Below are positions 49,139 to 58,328 of a DNA stretch of 64,000 nt, piece by piece. The stretch covers positions 1,736,001 through 1,800,000 of the forward strand of contig NZ_CP042344.1 of the NCBI RefSeq assembly GCF_007954405.1. Direction: 5' to 3'. This DNA comes from Comamonas flocculans. GTDB taxonomy: Bacteria > Pseudomonadota > Gammaproteobacteria > Burkholderiales > Burkholderiaceae_C. A program made the translations under genes and the position numbers. How positions within the stretch are numbered: position 1 is the first letter of the stretch; each line of letters begins with the position of its first letter. The notes under the pieces were generated by a model. That model worked only from the letters and a program-made list of their open reading frames with translations. It did not search any database and was not told the origin of the DNA.

Positions 49139-49400
49139 GCTCCCTCCCCCGCTGGGGGAGGGTGGGGGCGGGGGCCGACGGGCTGCGCAGAAGGCAGGTC
49201 TTCATGCGGTCGGGCGCTGGCCCCCCTCCCGGCCTTCCCCCAAAGGGGGAAGGAGAGGAAGGCGGATCGCGTGGCGGGGCGGGTGCTCCCTCCCCCTTTG
49301 GGGGAGGGTTGGGGTGGGGGCGACGGGCGTGGCCAAGGGCGGTGCCTCATCGAGGCCCAAGCCCCCATCCCGGCCTTCCCCCAAAGGGGGAAGGGGAGAA
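49139..49400. repeat. REP-like array of four alternating hairpins
   Basis: Four GC-rich palindromic units lie at 49139-49172, 49221-49260, 49286-49320 and 49361-49400. Units 1 and 3 read CTCCCTCCCC...GGGGGAGGG then GGGGTGGGGG. Units 2 and 4 are the reverse type, starting CCC(A/T)CCCGGCCTTCCCCC and then AAAGGGGGAAGG. Orientation alternates, as in bacterial interspersed mosaic elements. The array fills the emrA-emrB gap (about 300 bases), where I see no gene. Confidence 0.8.
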
Positions 49401-49422
49401 AACCGAAGCTCGTGCGGCTGGG

Positions 49423-50676
49423 TCATGGCGTGCCGACGTTGGCGGCGATGATGCGCGCGATTTCGGCGTCGGCGTCGCCGTCCTGCAGCGCATACACGCT
49501 GGTCTCGGCCAGCGGCTCGGTGCGAGCGGCAGTGGTGAGCGTGGCGCCGCCGTGCTCGCGCGTATCGACCGTGACCAGCATGGACAGCCCCAGGCGCAGC
49601 GGGTGCTGGGCCAGCGGTTCGGGATCCAGCGCGATGCGCACCGGAATGCGCTGCACCACCTTGATCCAGTTGCCGGTGGCGTTTTGCGGCGGCAGCAGTG
49701 CAAAGGCCGCGCCCGTGCCCACGCCCAGGCCGGCGACGGTGCCGGTGTAGCGCACCTGGCTGCCGTAGAGGTCGGCCGTCAGCGTGGCGCGCTGGCCCAG
49801 GCGCAGATTGCGCAGCTGGGTTTCCTTGAAGTTGGCGTCCACCCACACGCCGTGCAGCGGCACCACGGCCATCAGCGGCGTGCCCGCGGCCACGCGCTGG
49901 CCCAGCTGCACGCTGCGCCGGGCGATGTAGCCGTCCACCGGCGCGGGCAGTTCGGTGCGGTGCGCGGCCAGCCAGGCCTGGCGCAGCTGGGCGGCGGCGG
50001 CCTGCACGCTGGGGTGCCCGGCCACCTGCACGCCCTGGGTCAGGGCCTGGTTGCTGGCCAGCTGCTCGCGCGCCGCGGCCACGCCCGCCTTGGCGGCGGC
50101 CTGGCCCGCCCTGGCGGCGGCCAGCTGCGTGCGCGCCGTGTCCACCGCGCTTTGCGCGTGCTTGAGCTCTTCGCCCGATACCGCGCCGCTGGCGCCCAGC
50201 TGCAGGCGGCGCTGCACGTCCTGCTCGGCGCGCTCCAGATTGGCCCTGGCCTGGGCCTGCAGCGCGTCGGCGTTGGCCACGTCGGTCTCGCGCAGCTTGA
50301 CCTGCGCGGCCAGCGTGGCGTTGTTGGCGTAGAGCTGGCGCACCTGGCGCACGGTCTGCGCCAGCGCCGCCTCGGCCTGATGCAGCGCCACCCCGGTGTC
50401 GGCCGGATCCAGCTTGACCAGCGGCGCGCCGGCGCGCACGAAGTCGTTGTCGTCGGCGAAGATGGCCATCACCGTGCCGCCGACCTGGGGCGTGATCTGC
50501 ACGATGTTGCCCTGCACGTAGGCGTTGTCTGTGCTTTCCTCGTGGCTGGCGATCAGCGCGTCGTAGCCGCCCCAGGCGATCAGGCCGACCAGGGCGACGA
50601 GCACCAGTGCAGCAAGGCGCTTGCGGCGCCGGGCCTTGGCGTGCACCGCGGCGGTGGAAATTTCAGGAGCGGTCAT
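49423..50676 (-). CDS. emrA: EmrA-type membrane-fusion adaptor
   Basis: A 417-residue periplasmic adaptor of the HlyD/EmrA family. One membrane helix (about residues 21-42), then STDNAYVQGNIVQITPQVGGTV, the EmrA-type lipoyl half-motif. A long coiled coil follows (about 95-210), then the second lipoyl half VDGYIARRSVQLGQRVAAGTPL and the beta-barrel with VWVDANFKETQLRNLRLGQ. The C-terminus after TVDTREHGGA is less typical. It lies 95 bases downstream of the marR-type gene and is separated from emrB by the repeat array. Confidence 0.92.
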   Translation of the reverse strand: MTAPEISTAAVHAKARRRKRLAALVLVALVGLIAWGGYDALIASHEESTDNAYVQGNIVQITPQVGGTVMAIFADDNDFVRAGAPLVKLDPADTGVALHQAEAALAQTVRQVRQLYANNATLAAQVKLRETDVANADALQAQARANLERAEQDVQRRLQLGASGAVSGEELKHAQSAVDTARTQLAAARAGQAAAKAGVAAAREQLASNQALTQGVQVAGHPSVQAAAAQLRQAWLAAHRTELPAPVDGYIARRSVQLGQRVAAGTPLMAVVPLHGVWVDANFKETQLRNLRLGQRATLTADLYGSQVRYTGTVAGLGVGTGAAFALLPPQNATGNWIKVVQRIPVRIALDPEPLAQHPLRLGLSMLVTVDTREHGGATLTTAARTEPLAETSVYALQDGDADAEIARIIAANVGTP

Positions 50677-50715
50677 GGCGGGGTGGCATCCGGTGATCCG
50701 GGTACCGAAGTGACT

Positions 50716-50766
50716 ATGAAAAAAGAAGCTTTTGGCGCTTGTGCAGCAAGCGTTTGAGGCGGATTT
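50716..50766 (+). repeat. Dispersed hairpin repeat, copy G
   Basis: This copy keeps the best stem: CGCTTG-TGCAG-CAAGCG, flanked by GAAAAAAGAAGCTTTTGG and TTTGAGGCGGATTT. It lies in the 95-base gap between the marR-type gene and emrA, where a hairpin could affect downstream expression. Confidence 0.65.
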
Positions 50767-50771
50767 CTATC

Positions 50772-51254
50772 TCAATGCAGCGGGTCGTCCGGCGCGGCGG
50801 CGTTGCACTCCATGCGCCGCAGCAGCGCACGTACCTGGGCTTCTTCCTCGCTGCTGAAGCCGGCCAGCAGTTCGCGCTGCACCGCGCAGAGCACGGCGGG
50901 CAGCTGCTCGGCCACGCGCAGGCCTTCGGTGGTGAGCGACACATGCACCACGCGCCGGTCCAGCTCCGAGCGCTCGCGCACGCACAAGCCCTTGGCGGCG
51001 AGGCGGTCTACCAGGCGGGTGAGGCCGCCGGTGTCCAGGTTGCAGCGGCGCGCGAGGTCCGTGGCGGTGACGGGTGAGCCCTCGCTCAGGCACAGCAGCG
51101 GGCGCCACTGCGCGTCGGTCAGTCCCAGGGGCTCCATGCGCCGCTCTATGCGCGCCACCAGCTGCGTGACCACGCGGCGCAGCTGCATGCCCAGGCTGGC
51201 GCGGCTGTCGTAGCGCACGGGCGCGGCTGCGTCGGAGGGCGGATGGCAAGGCAT
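50772..51254 (-). CDS. MarR-family repressor of the efflux operon
   Basis: A 160-residue winged-helix regulator of the MarR/EmrR group. QWRPLLCLSEGSPVTATDLARRC forms the first helices, NLDTGGLTRLVDRLAAKGLCVRERS the recognition helix and start of the wing, followed by DRRVVHVSLTTEGL. It heads the marR-emrA-emrB minus-strand operon and probably represses it until a toxic ligand binds. A 27-bp palindrome lies just upstream of its start and is the likely operator. A TATAAT sequence ends only 5 bases before the ATG, so either the message is leaderless or the true start is the internal ATG 22 codons on (MQLRRVV). Confidence 0.9.
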   Translation of the reverse strand: MPCHPPSDAAAPVRYDSRASLGMQLRRVVTQLVARIERRMEPLGLTDAQWRPLLCLSEGSPVTATDLARRCNLDTGGLTRLVDRLAAKGLCVRERSELDRRVVHVSLTTEGLRVAEQLPAVLCAVQRELLAGFSSEEEAQVRALLRRMECNAAAPDDPLH

Positions 51255-51259
51255 GCCCG

Positions 51260-51265
51260 ATTATA
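51260..51265 (-). promoter_or_regulatory. Candidate -10 box for the marR-emrAB operon
   Basis: Perfect TATAAT on the minus strand, an outlier in this GC-rich sequence. The implied transcription start coincides with the annotated ATG at 51254. No good -35 is seen at the usual distance. Confidence 0.5.
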
Positions 51266-51266
51266 T

Positions 51267-51293
51267 TTGCGCTGGCAGTAATTGCCGTTGCAA
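51267..51293. promoter_or_regulatory. 27-bp palindrome, candidate MarR operator
   Basis: Arms TTGCnnnGGCA (51267-51277) and TGCCnnnGCAA (51283-51293) are symmetric around a 5-base centre. The site abuts the -10 box, so a bound MarR dimer would block RNA polymerase. The repressor-operator match is inferred. Confidence 0.65.
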
Positions 51294-51334
51294 GGAATGG
51301 GTTCGCAGCGCGAGCGGGGCGCCTGGCGCGCCGC

Positions 51335-54211
51335 TCATTGGCCCGGTGCTGCGCCGAGCGGGTCCGCTTGCCCCGCTTCGGCCTGCAGGCGCTCGCCCAG
51401 CGAGCGCGCGTTCATCGGCCGCCCGTACCAGTAGCCCTGGCCGTAGTCGCAGCCTTGGCCGCGCAGGAAGATGTGCTGCTCGCGCGTCTCCACGCCTTCG
51501 GCCACCACTTCGATGCCGAGCTGGTGCGCCATCGCGATGATGGCGCTGCACAGCACGCGGTCTTCCTGGGACTGGGGCAGCTTGCTGACGAAGCTGCGGT
51601 CGATCTTGAGGAAGTCGATGGGGAAGCGCTTGAGGTAGGACAGCGACGAATAGCCGGTACCGAAGTCGTCCAGCGCCACCTTCAGGCCCGCGCCCTGCAG
51701 CGCCAGCATCTTCGCGCCCGTGGCCTGGTCGCCGTCGAGCAGCACGCCCTCGGTGATTTCCACGGTCAGGCTGTCGCTGCGCAGGGCCAGTTGCTGCAGC
51801 CAGTCGAGCCAGTCCTGCACCGCATGCTCGCTCGCGTGCAACTGGCGCGGCGAGACGTTGACGCTGAGCTCGAACGCCGGCGCAGCCAGGTGGCGCCATT
51901 CGGCCAGCTGGCGCGTGGCTTCGCGAAACACCCAGTCGCCCAGCGCCACGATCAGCCCCGATTCCTCCGCCGCCGGGATGAATTCCCCCGGGCTCAGCAC
52001 GCCGTGCAGCGGGTGCTCCCAGCGCAGCAGCGCCTCGGCCTTGACGGTGCGCCCGCTGGCCATGTCCACGATGGGCTGGTAATGCAGCATGAACTGCTCG
52101 CGCGCCAGGCCCTTCTCCAGCTCGTGCAGCAGCTGCAGGCGCCACTGCTCCTCGTGCAGCATCTCGGGCGCGAAGCGGGAAAAGCGGTTGCGCCCCTTTT
52201 CCTTGGAGGCGTACATCGCCAGGTCCGCATGGCGCAGCAGCTGGGCGCTGTCGCTGGCGTCCTGCGGGTAGAAGGCGATGCCGGCGCTCACCGAGATGTG
52301 CACCGTGTTCTGCTTGAGCGCGTAAGGCTGCACGATGCTGTGCAGCGCTTTCTCGCACACCAGCGCAACGTCGCTCTCGTGCTGCACGTCCTGCAGGATC
52401 AGCGTGAACTCGTCGCCGCCCAGGCGCGCCACATGGTCGGATGAGCGCACGCAGGCCAGCAGCCGGCGCGCCACCTCCTGCAACAGCGCGTCGCCCTCGT
52501 CGTGGCCGAAGGTGTCGTTGACCTCCTTGAAGAAGTCCAGGTCCAGGAAGACCAGCGCCATCGGCAGGCCGGTGGTGCGCGCATGCTCCATGCCGGTGGC
52601 CAGGCGCTGCTCGAACATCTGGCGGTTGGCCAGACCCGTGAGGTGGTCGAAGTGCGCCTGGCGCCAGATGCTCGCTTCGCGCACGCGCTCCTCGGTCACG
52701 TCGGAAAACAGGCCTACGCGGCAGTTCACGCTGCCGTCGTCGTTGTATGCGGTGGAGATTTCCAGGTGCTCGATGAACTCCTCGCCACTCTTGCGCCGGT
52801 TGTGGATGTCGCCACTCCAGCTGCCGCTGTCGTGCAGGCTTTGCCACATCGCGTGGTAGAAGGCCCGGTCCTGCTTGCCCGAGCTCAGCAGATTCATGCG
52901 CCGCCCGATGATGTCCGCCGGCGCATAGCCGGTGATCGCGGTGAAGGCGGGGTTCACGTCCTGCACCACGCCGTCGGCGTCGGTTACGACGATGGCGTCG
53001 CGCGTGCTCTGGTAGACGATGTTGGCGCGGCGCATCGAGGCTTCGGCGCGCTTGCGCTGGCTGATGTCGATCAGCAGGCCTATGGTGGCGGGGGCGTCGC
53101 CCAGGCGCATGGCCGAGCCGAAGATCTCGACCTCGATGTCGCGGCCGTCGGCGCGCCGTATGCGACTTTCGTAGCGCGTGCTGCGCGCCTGTCCGTTCAG
53201 GCGCTGCGCCATGCTGCGCGCAGCCTGCGGCCAGGTGGCGTCGGTGTACAGGCGCCGCACCTCGAAATGCGCGCACAGCGTCTCGCGTGCATGGCCGGTG
53301 AGCTCGGCAAAGCGTGCGTTGACGTAGGTCAGCCGCATGTCGGCGTTGACCATGTAGATGCCGGCCACGTCGTTTTGCGCCAGGCCTTCGAACATGGCCT
53401 GCATCTGGGCCAGCGCCGCGCGCTCGCCGCGCACTTCTTCCAGCAGCTCGGCGATGCGCTGCGAGGACGCGTTGAGCGCGCCCGCCAGCTCGGTGAATTC
53501 GGCGCCGGCGGGCACCACCACCTCGGTCACGTAGCGGCCCTCGCCCATGGCGCGCGCCTGGCGGGTGAGCGCGCGGATGGGCGCCAGCACATGGCGCATG
53601 AACAGCGCGTAGCCCAGCGCCAGCAGCAGCAGATCAAGCGCGAACAGCAGCGCGCTGGCGGCGATGGCGTTGCGCTGCACGCGCGCCGATTCCTGCACCA
53701 GCGCGTCCATCAGCGCCTCGTTGTGCGCCAGCATCAGGCTGCTGGCCTGCAGCAATTGCGCGGCCTGCGCGCCGCTCGCGCGCGGGGCCGGGACGACCTC
53801 GGCCATCAGGCGCCGGTAGTCCTGCCAGGCCGATTGCAGTTGCGCCAGCGCCGGCTGCAGCGCGCCCTGCAGCGCGGGCACCTGCAGGCCAAAGGCGCTG
53901 CCGCCCGAGCGCAGCGCGCCCCAGGCAGCGGCAAACTCCCGCTCGTGTTCGCGCAGCGCCGCCGCCCGATCGGCGCCGGGGGCGGCCAGGGCCTGCAGGG
54001 CGGCGCGCTGCCCCAGCATGCGCAGCTTGCCGGCCACATTCAGCGTGGCGGCAATGTTCTCCGAGCGGCGCAGCAACGCGTGCACCGTCAACACGTTGGC
54101 CAGCGCGATCAGGCCGATCAGCGCGAGCGCGAGCAGCGCCTTGCCGCGCAGACTCGCGGGCAGGCTCAGGCGCCTGCGCGCCGCTGGCTCAGAAGCTTTC
54201 CCATTCGGCAT
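51335..54211 (-). CDS. PilJ-PAS-PAS-GGDEF-EAL cyclic-di-GMP sensor enzyme
   Basis: A 958-residue membrane sensor. TM1 lies at about 24-45. Residues about 50-180 form a PilJ/NarX-type sensor domain ([18 protein letters not shown], the P-box-like motif). TM2 is at about 184-205, HAMP at about 207-265, PAS1 at about 275-390 and PAS2 at about 395-510. The GGDEF domain has its motif intact at 598-602 and an RxxD inhibitory site at 589-592. The EAL domain is intact (EAL 726-728, [21 protein letters not shown]). The start at 54211 overlaps the upstream chemoreceptor gene by 23 bases, so the two are coupled. The longer in-frame ORF is a shadow. NarX-type domains in other proteins sense nitrate or nitrite; ligand binding here is not shown. 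Confidence 0.92.
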   Translation of the reverse strand: MPNGKASEPAARRRLSLPASLRGKALLALALIGLIALANVLTVHALLRRSENIAATLNVAGKLRMLGQRAALQALAAPGADRAAALREHEREFAAAWGALRSGGSAFGLQVPALQGALQPALAQLQSAWQDYRRLMAEVVPAPRASGAQAAQLLQASSLMLAHNEALMDALVQESARVQRNAIAASALLFALDLLLLALGYALFMRHVLAPIRALTRQARAMGEGRYVTEVVVPAGAEFTELAGALNASSQRIAELLEEVRGERAALAQMQAMFEGLAQNDVAGIYMVNADMRLTYVNARFAELTGHARETLCAHFEVRRLYTDATWPQAARSMAQRLNGQARSTRYESRIRRADGRDIEVEIFGSAMRLGDAPATIGLLIDISQRKRAEASMRRANIVYQSTRDAIVVTDADGVVQDVNPAFTAITGYAPADIIGRRMNLLSSGKQDRAFYHAMWQSLHDSGSWSGDIHNRRKSGEEFIEHLEISTAYNDDGSVNCRVGLFSDVTEERVREASIWRQAHFDHLTGLANRQMFEQRLATGMEHARTTGLPMALVFLDLDFFKEVNDTFGHDEGDALLQEVARRLLACVRSSDHVARLGGDEFTLILQDVQHESDVALVCEKALHSIVQPYALKQNTVHISVSAGIAFYPQDASDSAQLLRHADLAMYASKEKGRNRFSRFAPEMLHEEQWRLQLLHELEKGLAREQFMLHYQPIVDMASGRTVKAEALLRWEHPLHGVLSPGEFIPAAEESGLIVALGDWVFREATRQLAEWRHLAAPAFELSVNVSPRQLHASEHAVQDWLDWLQQLALRSDSLTVEITEGVLLDGDQATGAKMLALQGAGLKVALDDFGTGYSSLSYLKRFPIDFLKIDRSFVSKLPQSQEDRVLCSAIIAMAHQLGIEVVAEGVETREQHIFLRGQGCDYGQGYWYGRPMNARSLGERLQAEAGQADPLGAAPGQ

Positions 54212-55913
54212 CGCTGCCCTTGTCCGGCAAGGCCTTGGGGCGCACCGCAGGGGCGGGCGCGGCAAGCGGTCGGGCAGAGGGCGCGGGCGCTGGCATCGGC
54301 ACTTGCACGGGCGCCTGAACGGGAGCCGCAGTGGCCGGCCGCTGCATGCGCACCGCAGGCGCGGAGGCGCTGCCTGGCTGCAGCTTGAAGGTGGCGACCG
54401 AGCCGACCATCTCCTGCGCCTGACTTTGCAGGCTGGCCGCAGCGGCGGACATCTCCTCCACCAGCGCCGCATTCTGCTGCGTCACCTGGTCCATCTGGGC
54501 GATGGCCTCACCCACCTGGGTCACGCCCTGGCTCTGCTCCTGGCTGGCGGCGCTGATCTCGCCCATGAGGTCGGAGACGCGCTGTATGCCCGAGACCACC
54601 TGCTCCATGGTGGCGCCGGCCTTGTCCGCCAGCGCAGTGCCCTCGCCTATGCGCCGGGTGCTGTCGTCGATGAGCTGCTTGATCTCCTTGGCCGCGGCGG
54701 CCGAGCGGCCGGCGAGCTGGCGCACCTCGCTCGCGACGACCGCAAAACCCCGACCCTGTTCGCCCGCGCGTGCCGCCTCCACCGCCGCGTTGAGCGCCAG
54801 GATGTTGGTCTGGAACGCGATGGAGTCGATGACGGTGATGATTTCGGCCATCTTCTGGCTGTCGCCGCTGATGCTGCGCATGGTTTGCACCACGTTGCCC
54901 ACCACGTCGCCGCCCTCGCGCGCAACGGTGGAAGCGCCCTGCGCCAGCTGGTTGGCCTGGCGTGCGTTGTCCGCGTTCTGGCGCACCGTGGCGTTGAGCT
55001 GCTCCATCGAAGCGGCGGTCTGCTCCAGGGCGCTGGCCTGCTCTTCGGTGCGCGCGCTCAGGTCCAGGTTGGCCTGGGAGATTTCGGCGCTTGCGGTGGC
55101 CACGCTTTCCGAATTGCCGCGCACCCGTGCGACCACCTGGTGCAGGCCGTCGAGCATCTGCGCGAGCGCGCGCAGCAGCTGTGCGGTCTCGTTGCGGCCG
55201 CGCGCCTCGATCTGCAGCGACAGGTCGCCCGCGGCCACGGCCTCGGCCACGCGCACCGCCTGGTTCAGCGGGCGGGTGATGGCGCGGATGATCCACAGCG
55301 CCAGCAGCACCGCTGCCAGCAGCCCGATGAGCAGGGTGATGGCCACGGCGGTCTGGATGGCGCGCACGTTCTCGCCGGCCGCGCGGCTGTCGCCCTCGAG
55401 CACCTGGCGCTGGAAGGCCTGCAGGTCGGCAATCGCCTTCAGGTAGTCGCTGCGCACCGCCTTGGCCTGCTCCGACAGGAAGCCCTGGGCCGCGCCGGCG
55501 CCGGCCTTGGTGTATTCCTCGAAGAACTGCTCCTGCGCCTGGGCGTAGCGCGCCTGCTGGGCGAAGACCGCATTCAGCAGCTCCTGCGCACGCGGGGCGC
55601 GCATCTGCTGCTTGAGCTCGTCCAGTATCTCGGCGATGCGCTGGCGCGATGCGGGCACCTGGTTCTTGGCGTCCTGGAAGGCCTCGATGTCGCTCTCCAG
55701 CAGCATGTCGCGCATGGCCAGGGCGATCAGATTGATCTGCTGCTGTACCTCATGCAGCGCCAGCACGCGCGGGACGCGCTCCTGCGTCACCGCCTTGAAG
55801 CTCTGCTCCACCGGCGTGGCCTTCCACAGCGCGACGAGCCCGGTGACCACCAGCAGCAGCGCCATCAGTGCAAAGCCCAGGGCCAGGCGGGTGGTGATTT
55901 TCATGTCTCTCAT
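54189..55913 (-). CDS. Methyl-accepting chemotaxis protein with C-terminal EWESF tether
   Basis: A 574-residue chemoreceptor. TM1 lies at about 8-30, with a periplasmic four-helix domain to about 190, TM2 at about 190-212, then HAMP and the signalling hairpin with the consensus tip [40 protein letters not shown] Pro/Ala-rich linker of about 60 residues ends in EWESF, which matches the NWETF-type pentapeptide that tethers CheR and CheB in Tar and Tsr. The start at 55913 has a GGGGAGA ribosome site. It lies 119 bases downstream of the nitrite reductase gene and overlaps the GGDEF-EAL gene by 23 bases. Confidence 0.94.
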   Translation of the reverse strand: MRDMKITTRLALGFALMALLLVVTGLVALWKATPVEQSFKAVTQERVPRVLALHEVQQQINLIALAMRDMLLESDIEAFQDAKNQVPASRQRIAEILDELKQQMRAPRAQELLNAVFAQQARYAQAQEQFFEEYTKAGAGAAQGFLSEQAKAVRSDYLKAIADLQAFQRQVLEGDSRAAGENVRAIQTAVAITLLIGLLAAVLLALWIIRAITRPLNQAVRVAEAVAAGDLSLQIEARGRNETAQLLRALAQMLDGLHQVVARVRGNSESVATASAEISQANLDLSARTEEQASALEQTAASMEQLNATVRQNADNARQANQLAQGASTVAREGGDVVGNVVQTMRSISGDSQKMAEIITVIDSIAFQTNILALNAAVEAARAGEQGRGFAVVASEVRQLAGRSAAAAKEIKQLIDDSTRRIGEGTALADKAGATMEQVVSGIQRVSDLMGEISAASQEQSQGVTQVGEAIAQMDQVTQQNAALVEEMSAAAASLQSQAQEMVGSVATFKLQPGSASAPAVRMQRPATAAPVQAPVQVPMPAPAPSARPLAAPAPAVRPKALPDKGSDAEWESF

Positions 55914-56032
55914 GCAGGTCTCCCCTGTTGGATTTTCGATAGTTTTGACAAATCGCGAACGAAATGTCTGACATGACAATGAATCGGCTCGAAAAAGGCC
56001 ACCGCTGGGGTGGCCTTTGCGAGAGAGGGCGT

Positions 56033-58009
56033 TCAGCGCTGCGCCTTGACCTCGTCGGCCGTCACCAGCTTGGCCTTGTTGCCCCACTGGGTGCGCTCAT
56101 GGTTGGCGATGTCGGCCACGTCGGCGTCCGACAGCGCGCCGCCAAACGGCGGCATGGGGCTGGGGTAGCTCACGCCGTCGATGACCTCGCCGCTCACGCC
56201 GTGCAGGATGGCGCGGATGTGCTTGGTGCCGTCCGCAGCCAGCACCGCCGGGTTCTTGATCAGCGGCGGGAAGGCGCCCGGCAGCCCTTCGCCATTGGCC
56301 TGGTGGCAGGCCGCGCAGGTGCTGGTGTAGAGCTGCGCGCCGCGCTCTGCGTCGAACTTGTAGGGGCCGGCCGCGGCCGCGGGTGGCGCTGCCGCGGCGG
56401 CGCTGGCGTGGCCTTCGATCTTGGAAATCTTGGGCTTGACGAAGTTGTCCGGGTTGCCGATGCGCAGCGAGCCGGCCGCGCCCTTTTCAAGGTGGGCGAA
56501 GGAGTGGTCCACGAAGACGTAGTTGCCCACGTCCGGAATCACCACGTCGAAGACGATGCCCTCGCCCGGCCCCACGCTGTAGGTGGAGACGCCGCTGAGC
56601 GCGTTCTTCGGGTTGCCGTCCGGATAGACCTTGTCGAAGATCGCGCCGATCACGTGGAAGGCGCTCCAGAGGCTCGGGCCGGCGTTGACCACGTACAGGC
56701 GCACGCGCTCATTGGGTTCGGCGGTGAGCGGATGGTCCTGGTACTGGAAGGCCACGCCGTTGAAGGCGACGATGTCGGGCTGGATCCTCTCCATCTTGCC
56801 GAAATCCGGACCCATCAGGTTGCCCGAAATCTGCCGCGTGTACCACTCGCTTTGCACCAGCACGTATTCCTTGTCGGCCTTGGGGCGCGGGTCGTCGGCA
56901 GGGTCGACGATGATGGCGCCGTACATGCCGTTGGCCATGTGCAGCAGCACCGGCGGCGTGCCGCAGTGGTAGACGAAGGTGCCGGGCACCTTGGCCTCGA
57001 AGGTGAACTCGATCTGCTCGCCCGGGTTGATGTCGGCAAAGCTGGTGTTGGGCGGGGTGAAGGCCGAGTGGAAGTCGATGGAGTGGTGCATCGAAGCCTT
57101 GTTGGCCAGCACCACCCGCACCATCTGGCCCTGCTTGACGTGGATGACCGGGCCGGGCACCGTACCGCCGTAGGGCCAGGCCTGGTACTTGACGCCGCTG
57201 GCGATTTCCACCGCCTCGTCGGTCACGTCGATGGTGACCAGCACTTCCTTGTCGCTGGTCAGCGGCGGCAGCGTCGCGTCGAAGGCCTTCTTGACCGGCT
57301 CCTTGCTCATCAGCTGCAGCGGCGACACCGCCGCGGCCGCTGCAGCGGGGGTGGGCGCCTTCACGTTCATGCTGCTTTGCAGGCCGGCCACCAGGAAGAA
57401 GACGACGGCGGCCACGCCCAGCAGGATGCCGGTCTGCGCCCACCACGCGACGCGCGGCGCGTCCGACAGGCGCCGTTCGCGCCATTCGGCGATCCAGCTC
57501 CAGGCCGGCCACTTGCGCTCGATGAAGTAGTCGACGCTGTAGGGGCTGGTGCCGCTGCGGTGGTTGATGGCGATCAGCACCGCGAAGACCAGCACGTAGA
57601 TGATGCCCACGCCGGTGTTGGATGCGCCTATGGTGTAGGGGCCGCCGAAGCCGCCCGCGGTGCTCCAGATCAGCAGGCTGTAGAGCGCGCCGATCACGTA
57701 CACCGTGCGTCGCGCGAAGCCGAAGAGCAGGGCGAGCGCCAGCAGCGTGGTGGCGATGCGCGTGAGCCACAAAAAGGTGTCGGCGCGCGGCTCGACGATG
57801 GCGATCCAGGTGTCGAACCACCAGGCCGACCATGCGGGCTGGCCGTCGGCGGCGTTGCGCAGATAGCCCGCGTAGTTGTCGGCGAAGCTGGGCATCCAGG
57901 TGAACGCGGCGTTCACGATCCAGATGATGCCGAAGGCGACGCGCAGCGCCGCGGTGGAAAGCGCCGGCCAGGTATCTGGAGCCGGACTGGTTGGGGTTTG
58001 GGTACTCAT
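56033..58009 (-). CDS. nirK: Membrane-anchored copper nitrite reductase with fused cytochrome c
   Basis: A 658-residue three-part protein. Residues about 18-150 form a four-helix membrane domain of DoxX-like appearance, with a fifth helix at about 193-211. Residues about 250-520 are a two-domain cupredoxin nitrite reductase with all ligands: type 1 copper H309, C349, H357, M362; type 2 copper H314, H348, H502; catalytic D312 and H452. Residues about 550-645 are a cytochrome c domain with CAACH (565-569) and a likely axial methionine in SPMPPFGG (M619). It reduces nitrite to nitric oxide, probably taking electrons internally from the heme, and sits on the periplasmic face. Usual NirK proteins are soluble and about 360-380 residues. 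The start has an AGGAAG site. Confidence 0.9.
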   Translation of the reverse strand: MSTQTPTSPAPDTWPALSTAALRVAFGIIWIVNAAFTWMPSFADNYAGYLRNAADGQPAWSAWWFDTWIAIVEPRADTFLWLTRIATTLLALALLFGFARRTVYVIGALYSLLIWSTAGGFGGPYTIGASNTGVGIIYVLVFAVLIAINHRSGTSPYSVDYFIERKWPAWSWIAEWRERRLSDAPRVAWWAQTGILLGVAAVVFFLVAGLQSSMNVKAPTPAAAAAAVSPLQLMSKEPVKKAFDATLPPLTSDKEVLVTIDVTDEAVEIASGVKYQAWPYGGTVPGPVIHVKQGQMVRVVLANKASMHHSIDFHSAFTPPNTSFADINPGEQIEFTFEAKVPGTFVYHCGTPPVLLHMANGMYGAIIVDPADDPRPKADKEYVLVQSEWYTRQISGNLMGPDFGKMERIQPDIVAFNGVAFQYQDHPLTAEPNERVRLYVVNAGPSLWSAFHVIGAIFDKVYPDGNPKNALSGVSTYSVGPGEGIVFDVVIPDVGNYVFVDHSFAHLEKGAAGSLRIGNPDNFVKPKISKIEGHASAAAAAPPAAAAGPYKFDAERGAQLYTSTCAACHQANGEGLPGAFPPLIKNPAVLAADGTKHIRAILHGVSGEVIDGVSYPSPMPPFGGALSDADVADIANHERTQWGNKAKLVTADEVKAQR

Positions 58010-58328
58010 GAATGCTTCCTGACTCGGAGCAGGCCCGGGGCCTGCGACTTCAAGGACAGGCCATAGTGTAGGGGCCTGCGGCGGCAAGGGGCATGGCAAG
58101 CCGGACGCCGCGGCCGGCGCACCCCTTCGCCATCGCTGCCCGCCGGTTTTTTCCCGCGCAGGCGCAACGAATTGCAAACATTTGTGGCAGGATGCGCAGC
58201 CGGGTTTCCTGCTGCGCCGCGTCGCGTGCCGGCCCCCGCCGCCGCGAGCCCCGCGCCGCGGCCCCCCTCTTTCTTCAAACCCCATTGCCTGGGGCCGCGC
58301 GACCGCGCTGCCCTTCAAGGGAACCGCC
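58010..58328. other. Divergent intergenic region, nitrite reductase to lipoprotein
   Basis: About 319 bases between two divergent starts. Apart from the ribosome sites of both genes I see no supported gene. A less GC-rich stretch near 58168-58190 (AATTGCAAACATTTGTGG) may hold promoter elements. No FNR/NNR-type TTGAT-N4-ATCAA box was found. Confidence 0.6.

Noticed and set aside
49120..49368. N-terminal extension of emrB through the repeat array
   Set aside because: The added residues are the translation of REP-like repeats (SPKGGG, PLWGKAGR) and the homology to EmrB begins after the GTG at 49119.
49139..49400. Possible CRISPR array
   Set aside because: Four units alternate in orientation and are themselves palindromic, with spacers of unequal length; there are no direct repeats and no cas gene.
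47545..50757. 1070-residue plus-strand ORF opposite emrB and emrA
   Set aside because: It runs through the repeat array and both efflux genes in antisense with low-complexity content.
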